Source: Rutidosis leptorrhynchoides (lineage: Eukaryota; Streptophyta; Magnoliopsida; Asterales; Asteraceae). From it: DNA of 64,000 bases. Shown here one piece after another: positions 22,844-34,968 of the stretch (positions are counted from its first letter, which is position 1; each line of letters starts with the position of its first letter). Location of the stretch: the NCBI RefSeq assembly GCF_046630445.1, contig NC_092333.1:718138001-718202000 (forward strand), written 5' to 3'. Below the pieces are notes generated by a model. That model had not been told where the DNA came from, ran no database searches, and saw only the letters and a program-made list of their open reading frames with translations. Both the position numbers and the translations under genes were made by a program.

Positions 22844-25455
22844 TTACTTCTGCTTCATCTGACCTTCACGCTCCCAAGTGAACTCGGGACCGCGTCCGGT
22901 GTTCCATCTAACTCGAACAATAGGAATTCTACTCTGCTTAAGAGTCTTAGCCTCTCGATCCATAATCTCAACCGGTTCCTCAAAAATGGAGTTGTTTAAC
23001 AACATGAAGTTCATCAAAAAGAATGGTTTCATTGGCCTCGGCCAAACACTTCTTCAAGTTCGATACATGAAAACGTTATGAAAAGCGCTACGCTCTTGTG
23101 GCTCCTTCAAACGATAAGCCACCGTCCAACTCTCTCAATAATCTCAAATGGTCCAACAAAATGAGAATTCAACTTTCCCCTTTTACCAAAACGTACTACA
23201 CCTTTCCAAGGTGACTCCTTCAACATAACACGGTCGCCGACCTGAAATTCAATATCGTTCCTTCTCTTATTGGCATAACTCTTTTGCCTACTTCTGGCGG
23301 TTCTCAATCTTTCCTTAATCTGTACGATCTTCTCGGTAGTCTCATGAATAATTTCTGGACCTGTGAGATGAGCATCCCCAACCTCATTCCAACAGATAGG
23401 AGACCTACACTTTCTACCATACAGAGCTTCAAACGGTGCGGCTTTAATACTTCCATGATAACTATTATTATAAGAAAATTCAGCCAGTGGCAAGTACTTA
23501 TCCCAACCATTTCCAAAATCAATGATGCATGCTCGTAACATGTCTTCCAACGTTTGAATGGTCCTTTCACTATGACCTTTCATCTGAGGATGATAAGCGG
23601 TGCTCACATCCAACTTAGTTCCCAAAGCTTCCTGTAAGGATCGCCAAAACCTCGATGTAAATCGACTGTCTCGGTCCGAAATAATAGATACGGGAACACC
23701 ATGCTAGAAACAATCTCCTTCAAATACAAACGGGTAAGCTTCTCTATCGAATCTGTTTCCTTAATTGGCAAGAAATGAGTTGACTTAGCGAGTCGGTCAA
23801 CAATCACCTAAATGGTATCATAACCACCCACAACTCTTGGTAACTTCGTAATGAAGTCCATCGTAATACCTTCCCACTTCCACTCGGGAATTTCAGGTCG
23901 CACCAAAAGTCCAAACGGTTTCTGATGTTCAGCTATAATCTTAGCACTGGTCAAACACTTAGCCACATACGTAGCCACATCAGCCTTCAAATGAGGCCAC
24001 CAATACAGCTCCTTAAGATCATGATGCATCTTTCCTGAACCAGGATGAATAGAGTACCTAGACTTATGAGCCTTATCTAAAACAAGTTGTCGTAGGTCAC
24101 CAAACTCCGGAACCCAAAGATGTCCCGCAAAATACCGAGTACCATCGGTTCGTACATCTAACTGTTTACTCAAGCCTCGGACCTTCCCGTTACAAAATTC
24201 CCATCCTTCAAGGCTTCTTGTTGAGCTGCAAGAATCTGCCTTGCGAGGTTTGTTCGAATGGTCATATTTAAGGCTCTAAACCTACGAGGTTCAGCCCTTT
24301 CTTTATGACACAAGGCATCAGCCACAACATTGGCCTTACCCGGATGATATAAAAGTTCACAATCATAATCATTCAACGTCTCAATCCATCTGTGTTGTCT
24401 CATGTTCAGCTGTTTCTGATCGAGGATATGTTGAAGACTTTTGTGATCTGTGTACACAGTACTCTTAACCCCATACAAATAGCGTCTCCAAATCTTAAGT
24501 GCAAACACAACAGCTCCTAACACTAAATCATGGGTTGTATAATTCTGTTCATGGATCTTCAACTGACATGACACATAAGCGATGACTTTCTTTCGTTGCA
24601 TCAAACGCAACCAAAGCCTTGACGCGAAGCATCACAAGAAACAACAAGGTCATCATTACCCTCAGATAGTGACAATATCAGAGCGGTAGTCAACTTCTTC
24701 TTCAAAATCTGAAAAGTAGTCTCTTGTTCATCCTCCCACGCATACTTCTTACCCTTGTGCGTTAAAGCAGTCAGAGGTTCCGCTATACGAGAGAAATCTT
24801 GAATGAACCTTCTATAACAGCCTGCCAAACCTAGGAACCGGCGAATCTGAGTAGGAGTTTTCAGAATTTCCCACTTTTCAATCGCCTAAATCTTAGCAGG
24901 ATCAACTTGTATTCCCTGTTTACTAACAATATGTCCGAGGAAATTGAACTTCTCTTAACCAGAAAGCACACTTAGAGAACTTAGCGTACAACTCTTCTTT
25001 CCTCAACAGATCAAGCACTAACTTCAAATGTTCTTCGCCCTTCATCACTCTTAGAATAAATAAGGATGTGGTCGATGAAAACAGTAACGAATTTGTCCAG
25101 ATAGGGTCTACACACACGGTTCATGAGGTCCATGAACACAGCAGGTGCATTTGTCAATCCGAACGGCATAACAAGGAATTCGTAGCGACCATAACGGGTG
25201 CGAAAAGCGGCTTTCGGAACATCAGATTCTTTAACACGCAACTGGTGAATAGCCAGAATGAAGATCGATCTTAGAATAAACGGGCGGACCTTGAAGTTGA
25301 TCGAACAGATCATCAATTCTCGGAAGAGGGTAACGATTCTTAACCGTAAGCTTGTTTAACTCGCTATAACCAATACACAAACGAAACGAACCATCTTTCT
25401 TCTTAACAAAAAGAACAGGAGCTCCCCAAGGGGACGAACTGGGACGAATAAAATA
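22844..25455 (-). pseudogene. Gypsy-2 pol relic (RT to integrase), many lesions, no gag or protease
   Basis: Fragments in several frames on the minus strand: RT starts abruptly at [15 protein letters not shown] (25455), then [56 protein letters not shown] (the second catalytic Asp is His). Next come an RNase H segment ([25 protein letters not shown]), integrase zinc finger (HKSRYSIHPGSGKMHHDLKE; CLTSAK lacks one Cys) and core ([40 protein letters not shown]). A C-terminal tail follows (RVRWNTGRGPEFTWERE). Frame changes and stops separate nearly every block. A VFIDHIL active site could not support catalysis. Confidence 0.9.
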
Positions 25456-27693
25456 TAGTTGCAACAATGAAGGGAGAACTATATGGAGTAGTCACATCGG
25501 TGACATAGATATATAAGGCAATTCTCTCAAAGGAGATAACGAGGATCATGGTCTTCAAAGTAAATTTTCATTACATTCCCGAAAGGAATGCGTACGAAAG
25601 GTGTGATATTTCATCGAGAGTGAACTTCCTTGTACAACGAGCGAGGAAATCTAGGATTCATCCATATTCTTAAATTTATGTGCGGATGAAAAGAACGCGA
25701 ATCATGGGTTATAAAGAATGGCCGACTCCAGGTGAGATGAATCTCCAAAAATAATTTCGTGTACCTCAAAGTATTGAATCCTAGGATTGATGTTTACGAG
25801 GGTGTTGCGGTTGACAGTGAATATTGAGAGTAGAAACTCCTCAATCAGTCTAGTGTAATATATATCCATGATACCCGCCATAACAACAGTTGGGGTAGAA
25901 ACCCACCTAGCGCCTTTTCTACAATAAGGTGACCATCGAGTGTACCCCAGAAACTTGATTTATCGGTCTGCGTTTCGGCCATGTCCAACCATAAGAGGGA
26001 AAATTCTATGAGCGCAAAGACTTTCCAACAAATTTTATAAAACCGGCATCCAAACTGGTGTAAGAATTTCTATCAATGGACTTAATGGTAAATTTTCATC
26101 CTTAAACGGAGGATGAGAAGAAATGTGATCCAAACACTCTGTAGAGTAATGCGAAAATTCTAATGTAATCAATCAAAGAAGTTTTGAAAAAGCTTTAAAT
26201 GTCTGATGTAACCCCATAAATGGAACGAAGCTCTTAGTAAATTTAGAAGTATGTACAACGTGTACCATTTTACGTAAATCAATTTGAGTTAACTAGACAA
26301 CTCAATAAGAGTGGTTTTAAAATAATTTTGAAGGTATAAATTAGTGTATACTAGCCAAAATAGGTAAGGGTAAATTTGTCCATTTGAATTCATACGTACA
26401 TATATGATTTTATAAATAGTATACATGACAAAATATTTCATTACTTCTATTCGCCCATAAATCTCGTGAGAACCGCCCAATTACACAAATGTGTAAAATT
26501 TTTTAATGAAAAGCAGGGTATCCGCATCACAGAGGTTACGAGTTGAAGTAAGATCGTTAAAGCTCGGGTGATGGACTTGAATCGTCTTGCGACATCTCTT
26601 CAATAAATGCTACGAGGTCATGAAAACCAATGAGTTAAATATTGTTTTGACTATTATCAGGACATAAGTCCTTGGGCCAAAACTCTTCACGTGCGAAGCT
26701 GTCACTAACAAGCGAGTTATGAATGATAAAACATGGGGTAGGTAGTTCGGTTAAGATGAGTCTCTCGCATATCAACAAATAAGATAATGAGTATCTTCCT
26801 TACTCATGTAATAACGTTAGAATTTCCGAATGAGTGGTGTACAAATTTTCTTTGACTCGCTTTCTATTCCTCATGTCACAATATTGGGACTTTTTATGAA
26901 TTAAAGTAATATAATCACGTTGGCCTGACGCCATTATATTTCACTAACTCATAGTTCCATTCCAATATCACTACATAAGGTCAGGACACGTGGTCAACCT
27001 CGAATTTCAACACAATTTCCCTAAAACAATTTCTTAACAATGTGCTAAGGATAGCACAAGAGACAAAGACATCGAAAGTAATGAATAGGAGTAACGATGA
27101 CATAAAAGTATCTTCGAAGTACCAAGAATCTCTAAAAGTAAGAATGACGTTTTCCGTTTCAACAACCAAAGCACATAGGCACAACGGCACAAATGCACGT
27201 AATATAACAAAAATGTTATATACCTAAACATAATAGCTGACATTGAAATGCCGAGCATTTAGAAGTCAAGAATGACATCTCGCGTAATATAACTCAAACG
27301 TTATATACATAACCATAATAGATGACATAGAAATGCCGAGAATTCTAGAACACGTAATGTAACTCAAACGTTATATCAATAAAGACAAATTATGACATAG
27401 AAATGTCGAAAATTTCAGAAGTCAAGAATGACACCCCCTCGGTTTCACTAACCGAGGCGTTCCTATAAAAGATGAACTCGCATGAGTCGGAGAATACGTT
27501 TAAATCAGAATGGGAGTTCCTCCCGGATTCAGAACATAATAGAAATGTATGTATGATAACAATATACATACCAACACGACACAAATAATCACATATAATA
27601 ATATATAATAGGCCGGGCTGTAGACTAGACTCACTAATGCACCCTATTGACCCGGGTAACGACATCAATGCAGCCTAATTCCCTACAACCTGA
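25456..27693 (-). other. Gypsy-2 leader or replacement sequence without gag
   Basis: These 2.2 kb lie between the primer site and the sharp start of RT homology at 25455. I see no gag, zinc knuckle or protease motif in any frame. Near 27212-27430 there are about three drifting copies of a 70-85 bp unit (ACGTTATATAC...GACATAGAAATGCCGAGAATT). Either the leader is long and gag-protease was deleted, or unrelated DNA replaced it. Confidence 0.6.
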
Positions 27694-27705
27694 GCTCTGA
27701 TACCA
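27694..27705 (-). other. Gypsy-2 primer-binding site
   Basis: The minus strand reads TGGTATCAGAGC two bases from the LTR end at 27708. tRNA-iMet type. Confidence 0.93.
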
Positions 27706-28622
27706 ACTGTGACGACTCCGTCAAAACACTTAACGGCTCTGTCACTTGGTCCCACGGCTTGATCGAAAATCTATATGAATTTAATAAAACAACCTTGCAT
27801 TCTTTATTTAAAAATGATTTCCTATAAAGGAAATCTACTAAAATGTATAAGTTTAGAAAAACTATACAATAATACTTTAACCAAAAGTTGACCAAAATAA
27901 AGTCAACAAACAACCACTTTTTAATGTAACAAAATAGAATGCAAGTTAATGTTTAACAAAAGCTGCCATCATAAATATGCAGACTCTCTAAGCACAGCGG
28001 AAGCAATCAATCATGAACCTGAGAATAAAACATGCGAGTAACTGTCAACAAAAATATTGAGTGAATTATAGGTTTAATATTGCAAACAATATTTAATTTA
28101 AACAATAAAAATTTATGTTTGAAAACATAAAAACTCCTTTTTGAACCACCAAATTATATGCTAGAAAACATATAATAAAACATTATTCCATTTTCCGTGA
28201 GCCACCTGGTAACCACTTAACCATTTATTTACCCTTGTCAAACACAATAAATAATATACACCGAACAAGTGTATCTACAACAAAATACGAAGTACTAAAC
28301 ATTCCGATTATAAATTGCTAGCGCGACTAGCTCGAAATGGGGTTGTCAAACCCGATAGATCTATCCATAGGATTCGCGTTCACCAGTAGAAACCAGTGAT
28401 TACAGTTACCAGACTAGGGAATATTTTTGTTCAACTCACAATGAATAATTTAAACCAACTTCCACTTGTGTCCAATACGTAAAAATATAATACATGTATT
28501 CTCATCCCAAAAGATTTAAATAGAAAAATGGGACTATAACTCACCTTAATAGCAACCGAAGTAACCACACAATTATGCGAACAGCAAATGAAGTAAAGTG
28601 ATCATGAATGATCACAACGCCG

Positions 28623-28657
28623 ACCTATAAATAAAGCAGGTCGATATAAATAACTAA
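28623..28657 (-). promoter_or_regulatory. Candidate TATA region of Gypsy-2 5' LTR
   Basis: The minus strand carries TATTTATATC and TTTATTTATAGG within 35 bases, about 280 bases downstream of the W-box array in the direction of transcription. Motif-based guess. Confidence 0.4.
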
Positions 28658-28928
28658 CTTAGGTCAAGTCTTAGTATGATAGCTATTGTACATGTTGCAA
28701 GTAGACATAGAACAACACTCAACATGCATCGGTTTGATCGGAACAGCGTACGGACACACACTTTCTATTTTTAGAAAGTTTCTATTTTTAGCAGGTTTCC
28801 ATTTTTGGAAAGTTTTCTATTTTTGGAAAGTTTCTATTTTTGGAAAGTTTCTATTTTTGGAAAGTTTCCAAATTTAGAAAGTTCTATTTTTAGAAAGTTT
28901 TGAAGTTAGGAAAGTTTCCTTATTTAGA

Positions 28929-29007
28929 AAGTCAACAGAAGTCAACTGAAAGTCAAAGTCAACCGAAAGTCAACTCAAAAGTCAACCTTGGTCAAACATA
29001 GTCAACA
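28929..29007 (-). promoter_or_regulatory. W-box array in Gypsy-2 5' LTR
   Basis: Same eight TTGACT/TTGACC sites as in the 3' LTR, upstream of the candidate TATA region. W-boxes bind WRKY factors of wound and pathogen responses (established). That they drive this LTR is inference. Confidence 0.7.
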
Positions 29008-31003
29008 TTAATTTTAAAAGTGTAAAGTATAATAATAACATAAGTTATAATGTTAGTTAAAGTTAAATATGTATAATTATGTCATAACATAAGTTTAATT
29101 AAATAAAAATGAATTATTAAAGTTAAGATAAGTTTAAATGATATAATTAATATAACATAAGTATTTAATTAATTAATTAAATATTAGTCATAATATAAGT
29201 ATTATTAATTAAAAATAAATTTTAAATCATATCATAAGTATTATTAATTAATAATGAATTATTAATCATTTCATAAGTTTCTAATTAAAATTATTAAATC
29301 ATAAGTATTTAATAATTAGATCATAATTAAATAATAATTAAGTCTTATAATAATTAAATAATTATTTAATCTTTATTATAAGTCTTAAAATAATATTCTC
29401 ATAAAATAAATTTAATACTTATCATAAGTATTTTTCATTAATAATAAAAGTATTATTAATCATAAGTTTAATTAAAATGTTAATTAAATCATAAGTAATA
29501 ATTAAATGATATAATAAATATATATCATAAGTCTTAAATGATAATAATTACTTCTTATATCATAAGTAATTAATCAATAATGAAAATCATTATTTTTATC
29601 ATAAGTTTTAATATTTAACCATAAGTTTTAATTCAAAAGTTCATCGGGTCATAACTTGAGCCCCGGGAATCAGTTTTCGGCGAGCCTTATATATATCTTC
29701 GCCTAACCAACCCACCCGACACGTTAGTGTGCTCAAGAACATCCCAAGAACAGTCACCAAGTCGTGACTTACAGCTCTTAATCAGTTTGTACCTTTAATC
29801 CGCTCAAAAACGTATTTTAGTCATAACGGGTGATCCGTGGCTCGGATTTCGATGACTCGAACATGAAAGTTCATCCCATCATCAATCCTAACACACTAGT
29901 ACACCCTAAAGACTCCAGAAATGGTCACAAAATCGGACCATAACTGAACCAATTCGTTTTTACAATTTAATCTTAACAAAACACCATTTTAATCATATCT
30001 AGAGCTCCGGGAATCGAAACGACATGAATCCGGAGTCTAAAATTAATGTCTTGATGAGAGGAACTCATCTAGATACTTTAATTTCACTTTTATATCAGTT
30101 ACACAACCAGAAATGAACGAATAAGCTGCTGTTCCAAATTAATCAAACCGAAAACATGTATATTCGAGCAATTCTACGCATACAATCATCAATACAACAA
30201 TACACAAGTGCTATGCTATCATAATAACATCAAAATACAGTAAAATATATGAGAAATTAAAAGGCTAGGGTTAGGGTTTATACCCTAATCAAGAATCAAG
30301 TAATAAGAACGCGTAGAGATCGTTGTGTAGAATCCGAATATGTGAAAAGCCCTTTGATCCAAGCTATAATTGATGATTAATTGATGGTGATGATGGTGAT
30401 AAAAATGGCGGCCAAGAAAGAAAAAAAAAGAAAGAGAGTATTAGAGAGAATTTAGGTTTAGGGAAAAAAATAATAATAAGTGAAATATGAAATTGAAATG
30501 GAAAATTGGAAAAATGAAAAATGGGGAGGGGGGGTCCCATTTGGCCGAAATTTTGAGGGGGTGGGCCCCTTTGTGGCCCAACTTTGATAAAATGACTAAT
30601 TTCTTGTGGCCCGAACGCCCGATCGAAGCCCGAAACGCGAAAACGCTACTACGCGATTGATTTTTCGAAGAGATAATAAATACGCGACGAATAAAATATA
30701 TAAACACTGTGTATAATCATATGACATCAAAATATCATATTTAAAATAATTAGGACTTAAAAATTCCAAAAGTTCGACCGTTGGTTTGAAGACCGAAAAG
30801 ATTCGCCGGATAGAAATCCGCGACACGTAGAAACGTACAATTAAAGATATGAATACAAATATTCATATAACACATAATAATTAATATATTATTACAAAAA
30901 TAATAATATAGGTCATAGAAATGACGTGGCACGAAAAATAATTAACGGTCGTTAAATAATTAACGGCAAAAGATAACGGAAAAAGTAGGGTCGTTACACT
31001 TCG

Positions 31004-33139
31004 TCCTCTTCTGATTTGGCACATGAGCATATGCCACACTTCCGAACACTCTTAGTGTGAGATGCTAGGCTTCCTTCCACTCCAAGCTTCAATGGGCATT
31101 TTGTTCTTGACGCTTCTAGTGGGCGAGCGATTTGCAAGATAGATCACACAGTCCACTGCCTCAGCCCAAAACTCCTTAGGCATCCTTTTGCTTTTTAACA
31201 TACTCCGGGCCATATCAAGAATGGTCCTATTCTTTCTTTCCGCAACACCATTTTGCTGAGGTGAATGTGGAAGAGTTAAAGGACGTCGTAAGCCATTGTT
31301 GTCGCAAAATTCCTTGAATTCCTTAGATGTGAACTCTCCTCCACGATCGGATCTCATCGCCTTTATGGTGAGACCACTTTGATTCTCCACAAAAACTTTA
31401 AACTTCTTGAACATTCCAAAAGCTTCCGACTTTTCTTTTAGAAAATAGACCCATGTCTTTCGACTAAAATCATCAATGAATAGAAGAAAATATCTATTTT
31501 TACCAAAATACGGTGGGCTTATGGGTCCACACACATCCGTGTGAATAAGTTCTAGAGGTTTCTTAGCTCTACTAGAAGCTTCTGTTGGAAAACTGTTTCG
31601 GAAGTGCTTTCCTAGAAGGCATCCCTCACATATTTGATCCGGATGATTAATTGGAGGCAAACCCCTCACCATTCCTTTACTTGATAATAATTTTAAGCCT
31701 CCAAAATTTAAGTGCCCGAATCTCATGTGCCAAAGCCAAGAATTATCTTTGAAACATGCTTTTAAACATCTTGGAATATCATGTTGAATATTTAGCAAGA
31801 ACATCCTATTCGTTGACATTGACACCTTAGCAATCAAACCTCCTTTTTGATCTCTCGGATAAAGACTACGATTTATCATGTGAATATCATAGCCTTTCTC
31901 TAAGAGTTGTCCAATACTCAGTATATTTGTCTTCATATTGGGAACATAATACACGTTAGAGATAAATTGATGCCTTTCATTTTTCAAGCGGATGAGGATC
32001 TTACCTTTGCCTTTAACCTGGATTTTTGAGGAATCTCCGAAGGTGATATTTCCACTTATTACCTTGTCTAACTGGACAAACATGCTTTTGTCACCACACA
32101 TATGGTTGCTTGCACCCGTGTCAAGATACCACAAATTCGATTCTCCGTTGTCATCACCTTTGCATGCTAGTAACAAAGTGTTTTTCACGGCTTCGTTATC
32201 TTCTTGTGCAAAATTTACTCTTGCTTGTACGTAATTGTTTGACTTCTCGCATTCCAAAGCATAGTGGCCAAATTTATGACAATTATAACATTTGGTTTGA
32301 GAATTGTCATACCTTGGCCTTCTACTTGTGTAGCCTCTCCCGCGACCTCTTGTCGGGTGAAAATCTTGACTTCTTTCTTCATTTTTGTAAGAACTATAAC
32401 CTCCACATTTGATATATCCTTGCCCTCGTCCTCGACCACGTACTTGACCACGACCTCGTTGACTCGGTTGGTGAGTCTTTTCACTGCTCTCTTCCTTGAA
32501 AGACAGTTTTGCTTGTAAAGTTTGCTCCAAAGGCTCCTTATTTTTCTTATTGAACCTCTCTTCATGGGCTTGTAGTGAACCCATGAGTTCATCGATAGTC
32601 ATTGATTCTAGATCTTTAGATTCTTCAATGGCTACGACTATATAGTCGAATTTTGAATCTAATGATCTAAGAATTTTCTCAATGACCCTCACATCACTTA
32701 AAGTTTCGCCATTCCTCTTTAATTGATTGACAACCGCCAAGACTCTTGTAAAATAATCAGAAATTGATTCTGAGTCTTTCTTATTTAAGGATTCGAACTC
32801 ACCTCGTAGTGTTTGTAGTCGAACCTTTTTCACCTTTTCAACTCCCTTGTGAGAATTCTCCAAGATCTCCCATGCTTTCTTGGCGGTGGTTGCACTTGCA
32901 GTTTTCTCAAAAGCTCCATCATCTACACTTTGTTGGATGATGGAAAGAGCCTTTTGATCGTTGGTCTTCAATAGCTTTTTCTCCTTGCTGAGAGAACTTT
33001 TTTCTGTAGGTTCCTCATAGCCTTCCTCCACAATCTCTCATAGGTCTTGTCCACCTAGGAATGTCTTCATTTGGATGCTCCATCGATCATAGTTATCCTT
33101 TGTGAGGCGAGGAAACGTGATGACATTGTTGGCCATCAT
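31004..33139 (-). pseudogene. Copia-2 gag-protease-integrase, 5' part (two lesions)
   Basis: From the ATG at 33139 (MMANNVITFPRL...W..QMKTFLGGQDL) the frame hits TGA at 33040-33038, where the family has Trp. It is then open through gag_UBN2 ([32 protein letters not shown]), an Arg/Gly-rich stretch, the CCHC knuckle [14 protein letters not shown], protease [17 protein letters not shown]-pre-integrase [15 protein letters not shown] and integrase ([51 protein letters not shown]). At about 31049 one T is missing after KPSISH, shifting the frame before [11 protein letters not shown]. The coding sequence reaches 31004 and resumes across Gypsy-2 at 19469. Confidence 0.92.
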
Positions 33140-33152
33140 CTTGTCGAACCAA

Positions 33153-33164
33153 GCTCTGATACCA
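33153..33164 (-). other. Copia-2 primer-binding site
   Basis: The minus strand reads TGGTATCAGAGC three bases inside the 5' LTR end at 33168. Confidence 0.93.
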
Positions 33165-33167
33165 ATT

Positions 33168-33523
33168 TGTTGGAAATAGGAGGCTAGGTATATTATTTGA
33201 GGAAGAGATGATTGATGATTTAGATGTTTGATTAATCTAGAAAGCTTTGTTTATTACTTGATTTGCTTGATTACAAATGAGGGGTAAAGCCCTCTATTTA
33301 TACTACTCAATGGAGTAGTCTAGATCACTCCATCATCTACTACTATCTAGATATTTTCTAGTATTTCTAGACCTAGATATTTTATAAGATCATTCTACAC
33401 ATTTGACTACTAGATTTTACAAGAAGTTTCTATACAATGGACTACAATCTTGATCCATAATACTTGAATACTTGCGAGCCCAAATTCAAGACATATAGCC
33501 CAAATCAAGTTTAGCTTCCAACA
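33168..33523 (-). repeat. Copia-2 5' LTR (356 bp)
   Basis: It starts TG and ends CA, is followed by the GACCT duplication, and directly interrupts exon 6 of the AP-3 sigma gene. Confidence 0.95.
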
Positions 33524-34170
33524 GACCTCCCATTATAATCTCATCCAGGATGGTATGTACCTGCAAGGTTAATCAAACATAAGGCGGTATTCAGAGTATA
33601 AGAACATAGTATGAACTAACACCTATCAAGAACAACCCCAATTATCATTCTCAAGGTGGTACGAACAGAGGATAAGAGATTTAACCTTGTTGAAATTGAA
33701 GACGATATCAAGCTCGCACGCATTAGTGAAACACTTGTCCAATGTCTCCACAAATACTGAAAGTTATTAGATCATATACTAGGAACATTACACCGCCTGA
33801 TATATCCAAGTTATCAAGTAAAACCAAATTATAATATTGAGACTTTGAGATATACCTTGCATAACATCTAGAATGGCAAGCTCATTTTCAGAATCATCAA
33901 AGATGACAATAAAGTATAGTGTAGCAAAAGTCTTGTATACAAGTCGGGTATCCTGCAGAAAGATTGACCCATATTTTTTTTACTAAAGTTTCTAGTAAAC
34001 ATTAAAGAACATGAAAATGGTAAGTTACATGTGTAGAACAGACCCACAAATGCCAGTATTTAAATATGTATAACCATAAAGTAAAATAAGCAAAAGAAGT
34101 ATCTACAACTACAAGAGACGCATGTGGTAGACTTCATTTGTAGACCTACTTGTGCCCTTAGCAGTTTAGT

Positions 34171-34646
34171 AACTATATTGCAAAGAATGAGGGCTCATAA
34201 CGTTTTACTATAAACATAAATCTCTCTTTTCATAGTATCAATTTATTTATTTATTATTTGAGTTTAATAGAAGTGAGTTACACGTTTTAAGATTATTTTA
34301 TCAGACAATGATCAAACATCATATTACAGATTACTAAACCTGACTGCCTAAAAGTAAAATTCTAACGAGTAGATGAAATGATCAAAACCGGTAAATGCTT
34401 TTATATCTAACTATATTGCAAAGAATGAGGGCTCATAACGTTTTACTATAAACATAAATCTCTCTTTTCATAGTATCAATTTATTTATTTATTATTTGAG
34501 TTTAATAGAAGTGAGTTACACGTTTTAAGATTATTTTATCAGACAATGATCAAACATCATATTACAGATTACTAAACCTGACTGCCTAAAAGTAAAATTC
34601 TAACGAGTAGATGAAATGATCAACACCGGTAAATGCTTTTATATCT
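34171..34646. repeat. 238-bp tandem duplication in AP-3 sigma intron 3
   Basis: Two adjacent direct copies starting AACTATATTGCAAAG (34171 and 34409). By eye they differ at one site (CAAAACC against CAACACC), so the duplication is recent. It is intronic and would not affect splicing borders. Confidence 0.9.
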
Positions 34647-34684
34647 ACTAGTAATTCACTGCTCTTAGCCTAAATCAAGGGTAG

Positions 34685-34968
34685 GCCCCAACAATCCTTC
34701 CCCTCAAACCGAAGACCACATCACCGAGCCTCCCCTTCAACGATACTCCCGCCATCTCAGGCCACCATCGTCCACCACATCGGGCTATAGCCTAGCTCTG
34801 ATGCCATTTGTAAGATCGCATAGCCCAAACACAATGTCCTGCAATATAAGCCAAGAGTCCATCCTTTTCTAAAAACAATTGGTATTAGAGGGACTTCCCC
34901 TTAAACTTATATACATACATTTGTTTTTATCTCCCTCCTATGTGGGATATGTTTGCACCCCAACAGTT
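34685..34968 (-). mobile_element. TRIM-like LTR element remnant in AP-3 sigma intron 3
   Basis: On the minus strand: an LTR-like block TGTTGGGGTGCAAACATATC...GATCTTACA (34968-34810) followed by TGGCATCAGAGC, a variant primer site (34805-34794). A short internal part ends in a purine tract GAGGGGAAGGAT, then TGTTGGGG (34692-34685), the start of a second LTR that looks truncated. With no coding region it fits a terminal-repeat retrotransposon in miniature. Boundaries are approximate. Confidence 0.6.

Larger units (their letters stand above)
19475..30998 (-). mobile_element. Gypsy-2: Ty3/gypsy element nested in Copia-2, gag-less and pol-dead
   Basis: LTRs of 3290 bp (19475-22764) and 3291 bp (27708-30998) are flanked by CTTCG duplications (19470-19474 and 30999-31003). 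The primer site at 27705-27694 places the 5' LTR on the right. The internal region holds a shattered pol (22844-25455) and 2.2 kb without gag or protease. By eye the LTRs differ at only about half a dozen sites in nearly 3.3 kb, so it moved very recently. The original Copia-2 frame is continuous across the insertion when one CTTCG copy is ignored. Confidence 0.95.
27708..30998 (-). repeat. Gypsy-2 5' LTR (3291 bp)
   Basis: Near-identical to 19475-22764. Differences seen by eye include a few A/G substitutions, one TA repeat unit, a poly-A length change and two bases near 30709. Same inner layout: minisatellite 28761-28923, W-box array 28929-29007, AT-rich tract after it. Confidence 0.95.
17169..33523 (-). 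mobile_element. Copia-2: complete Ty1/copia element, with Gypsy-2 nested inside
   Basis: Both 356-bp LTRs (TGTTGGAAAT...CCAACA) are present, flanked by a perfect 5-bp duplication GACCT (17164-17168 and 33524-33528). The primer site is at 33164-33153 and the polypurine tract at 17533-17525, so transcription is on the minus strand, the same as the host AP-3 sigma gene. By eye I count four substitutions between the LTRs (about 1%), so the insertion is recent. Without Gypsy-2 the element is about 4.8 kb. Its gag-pol carries several lesions. Confidence 0.96.
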
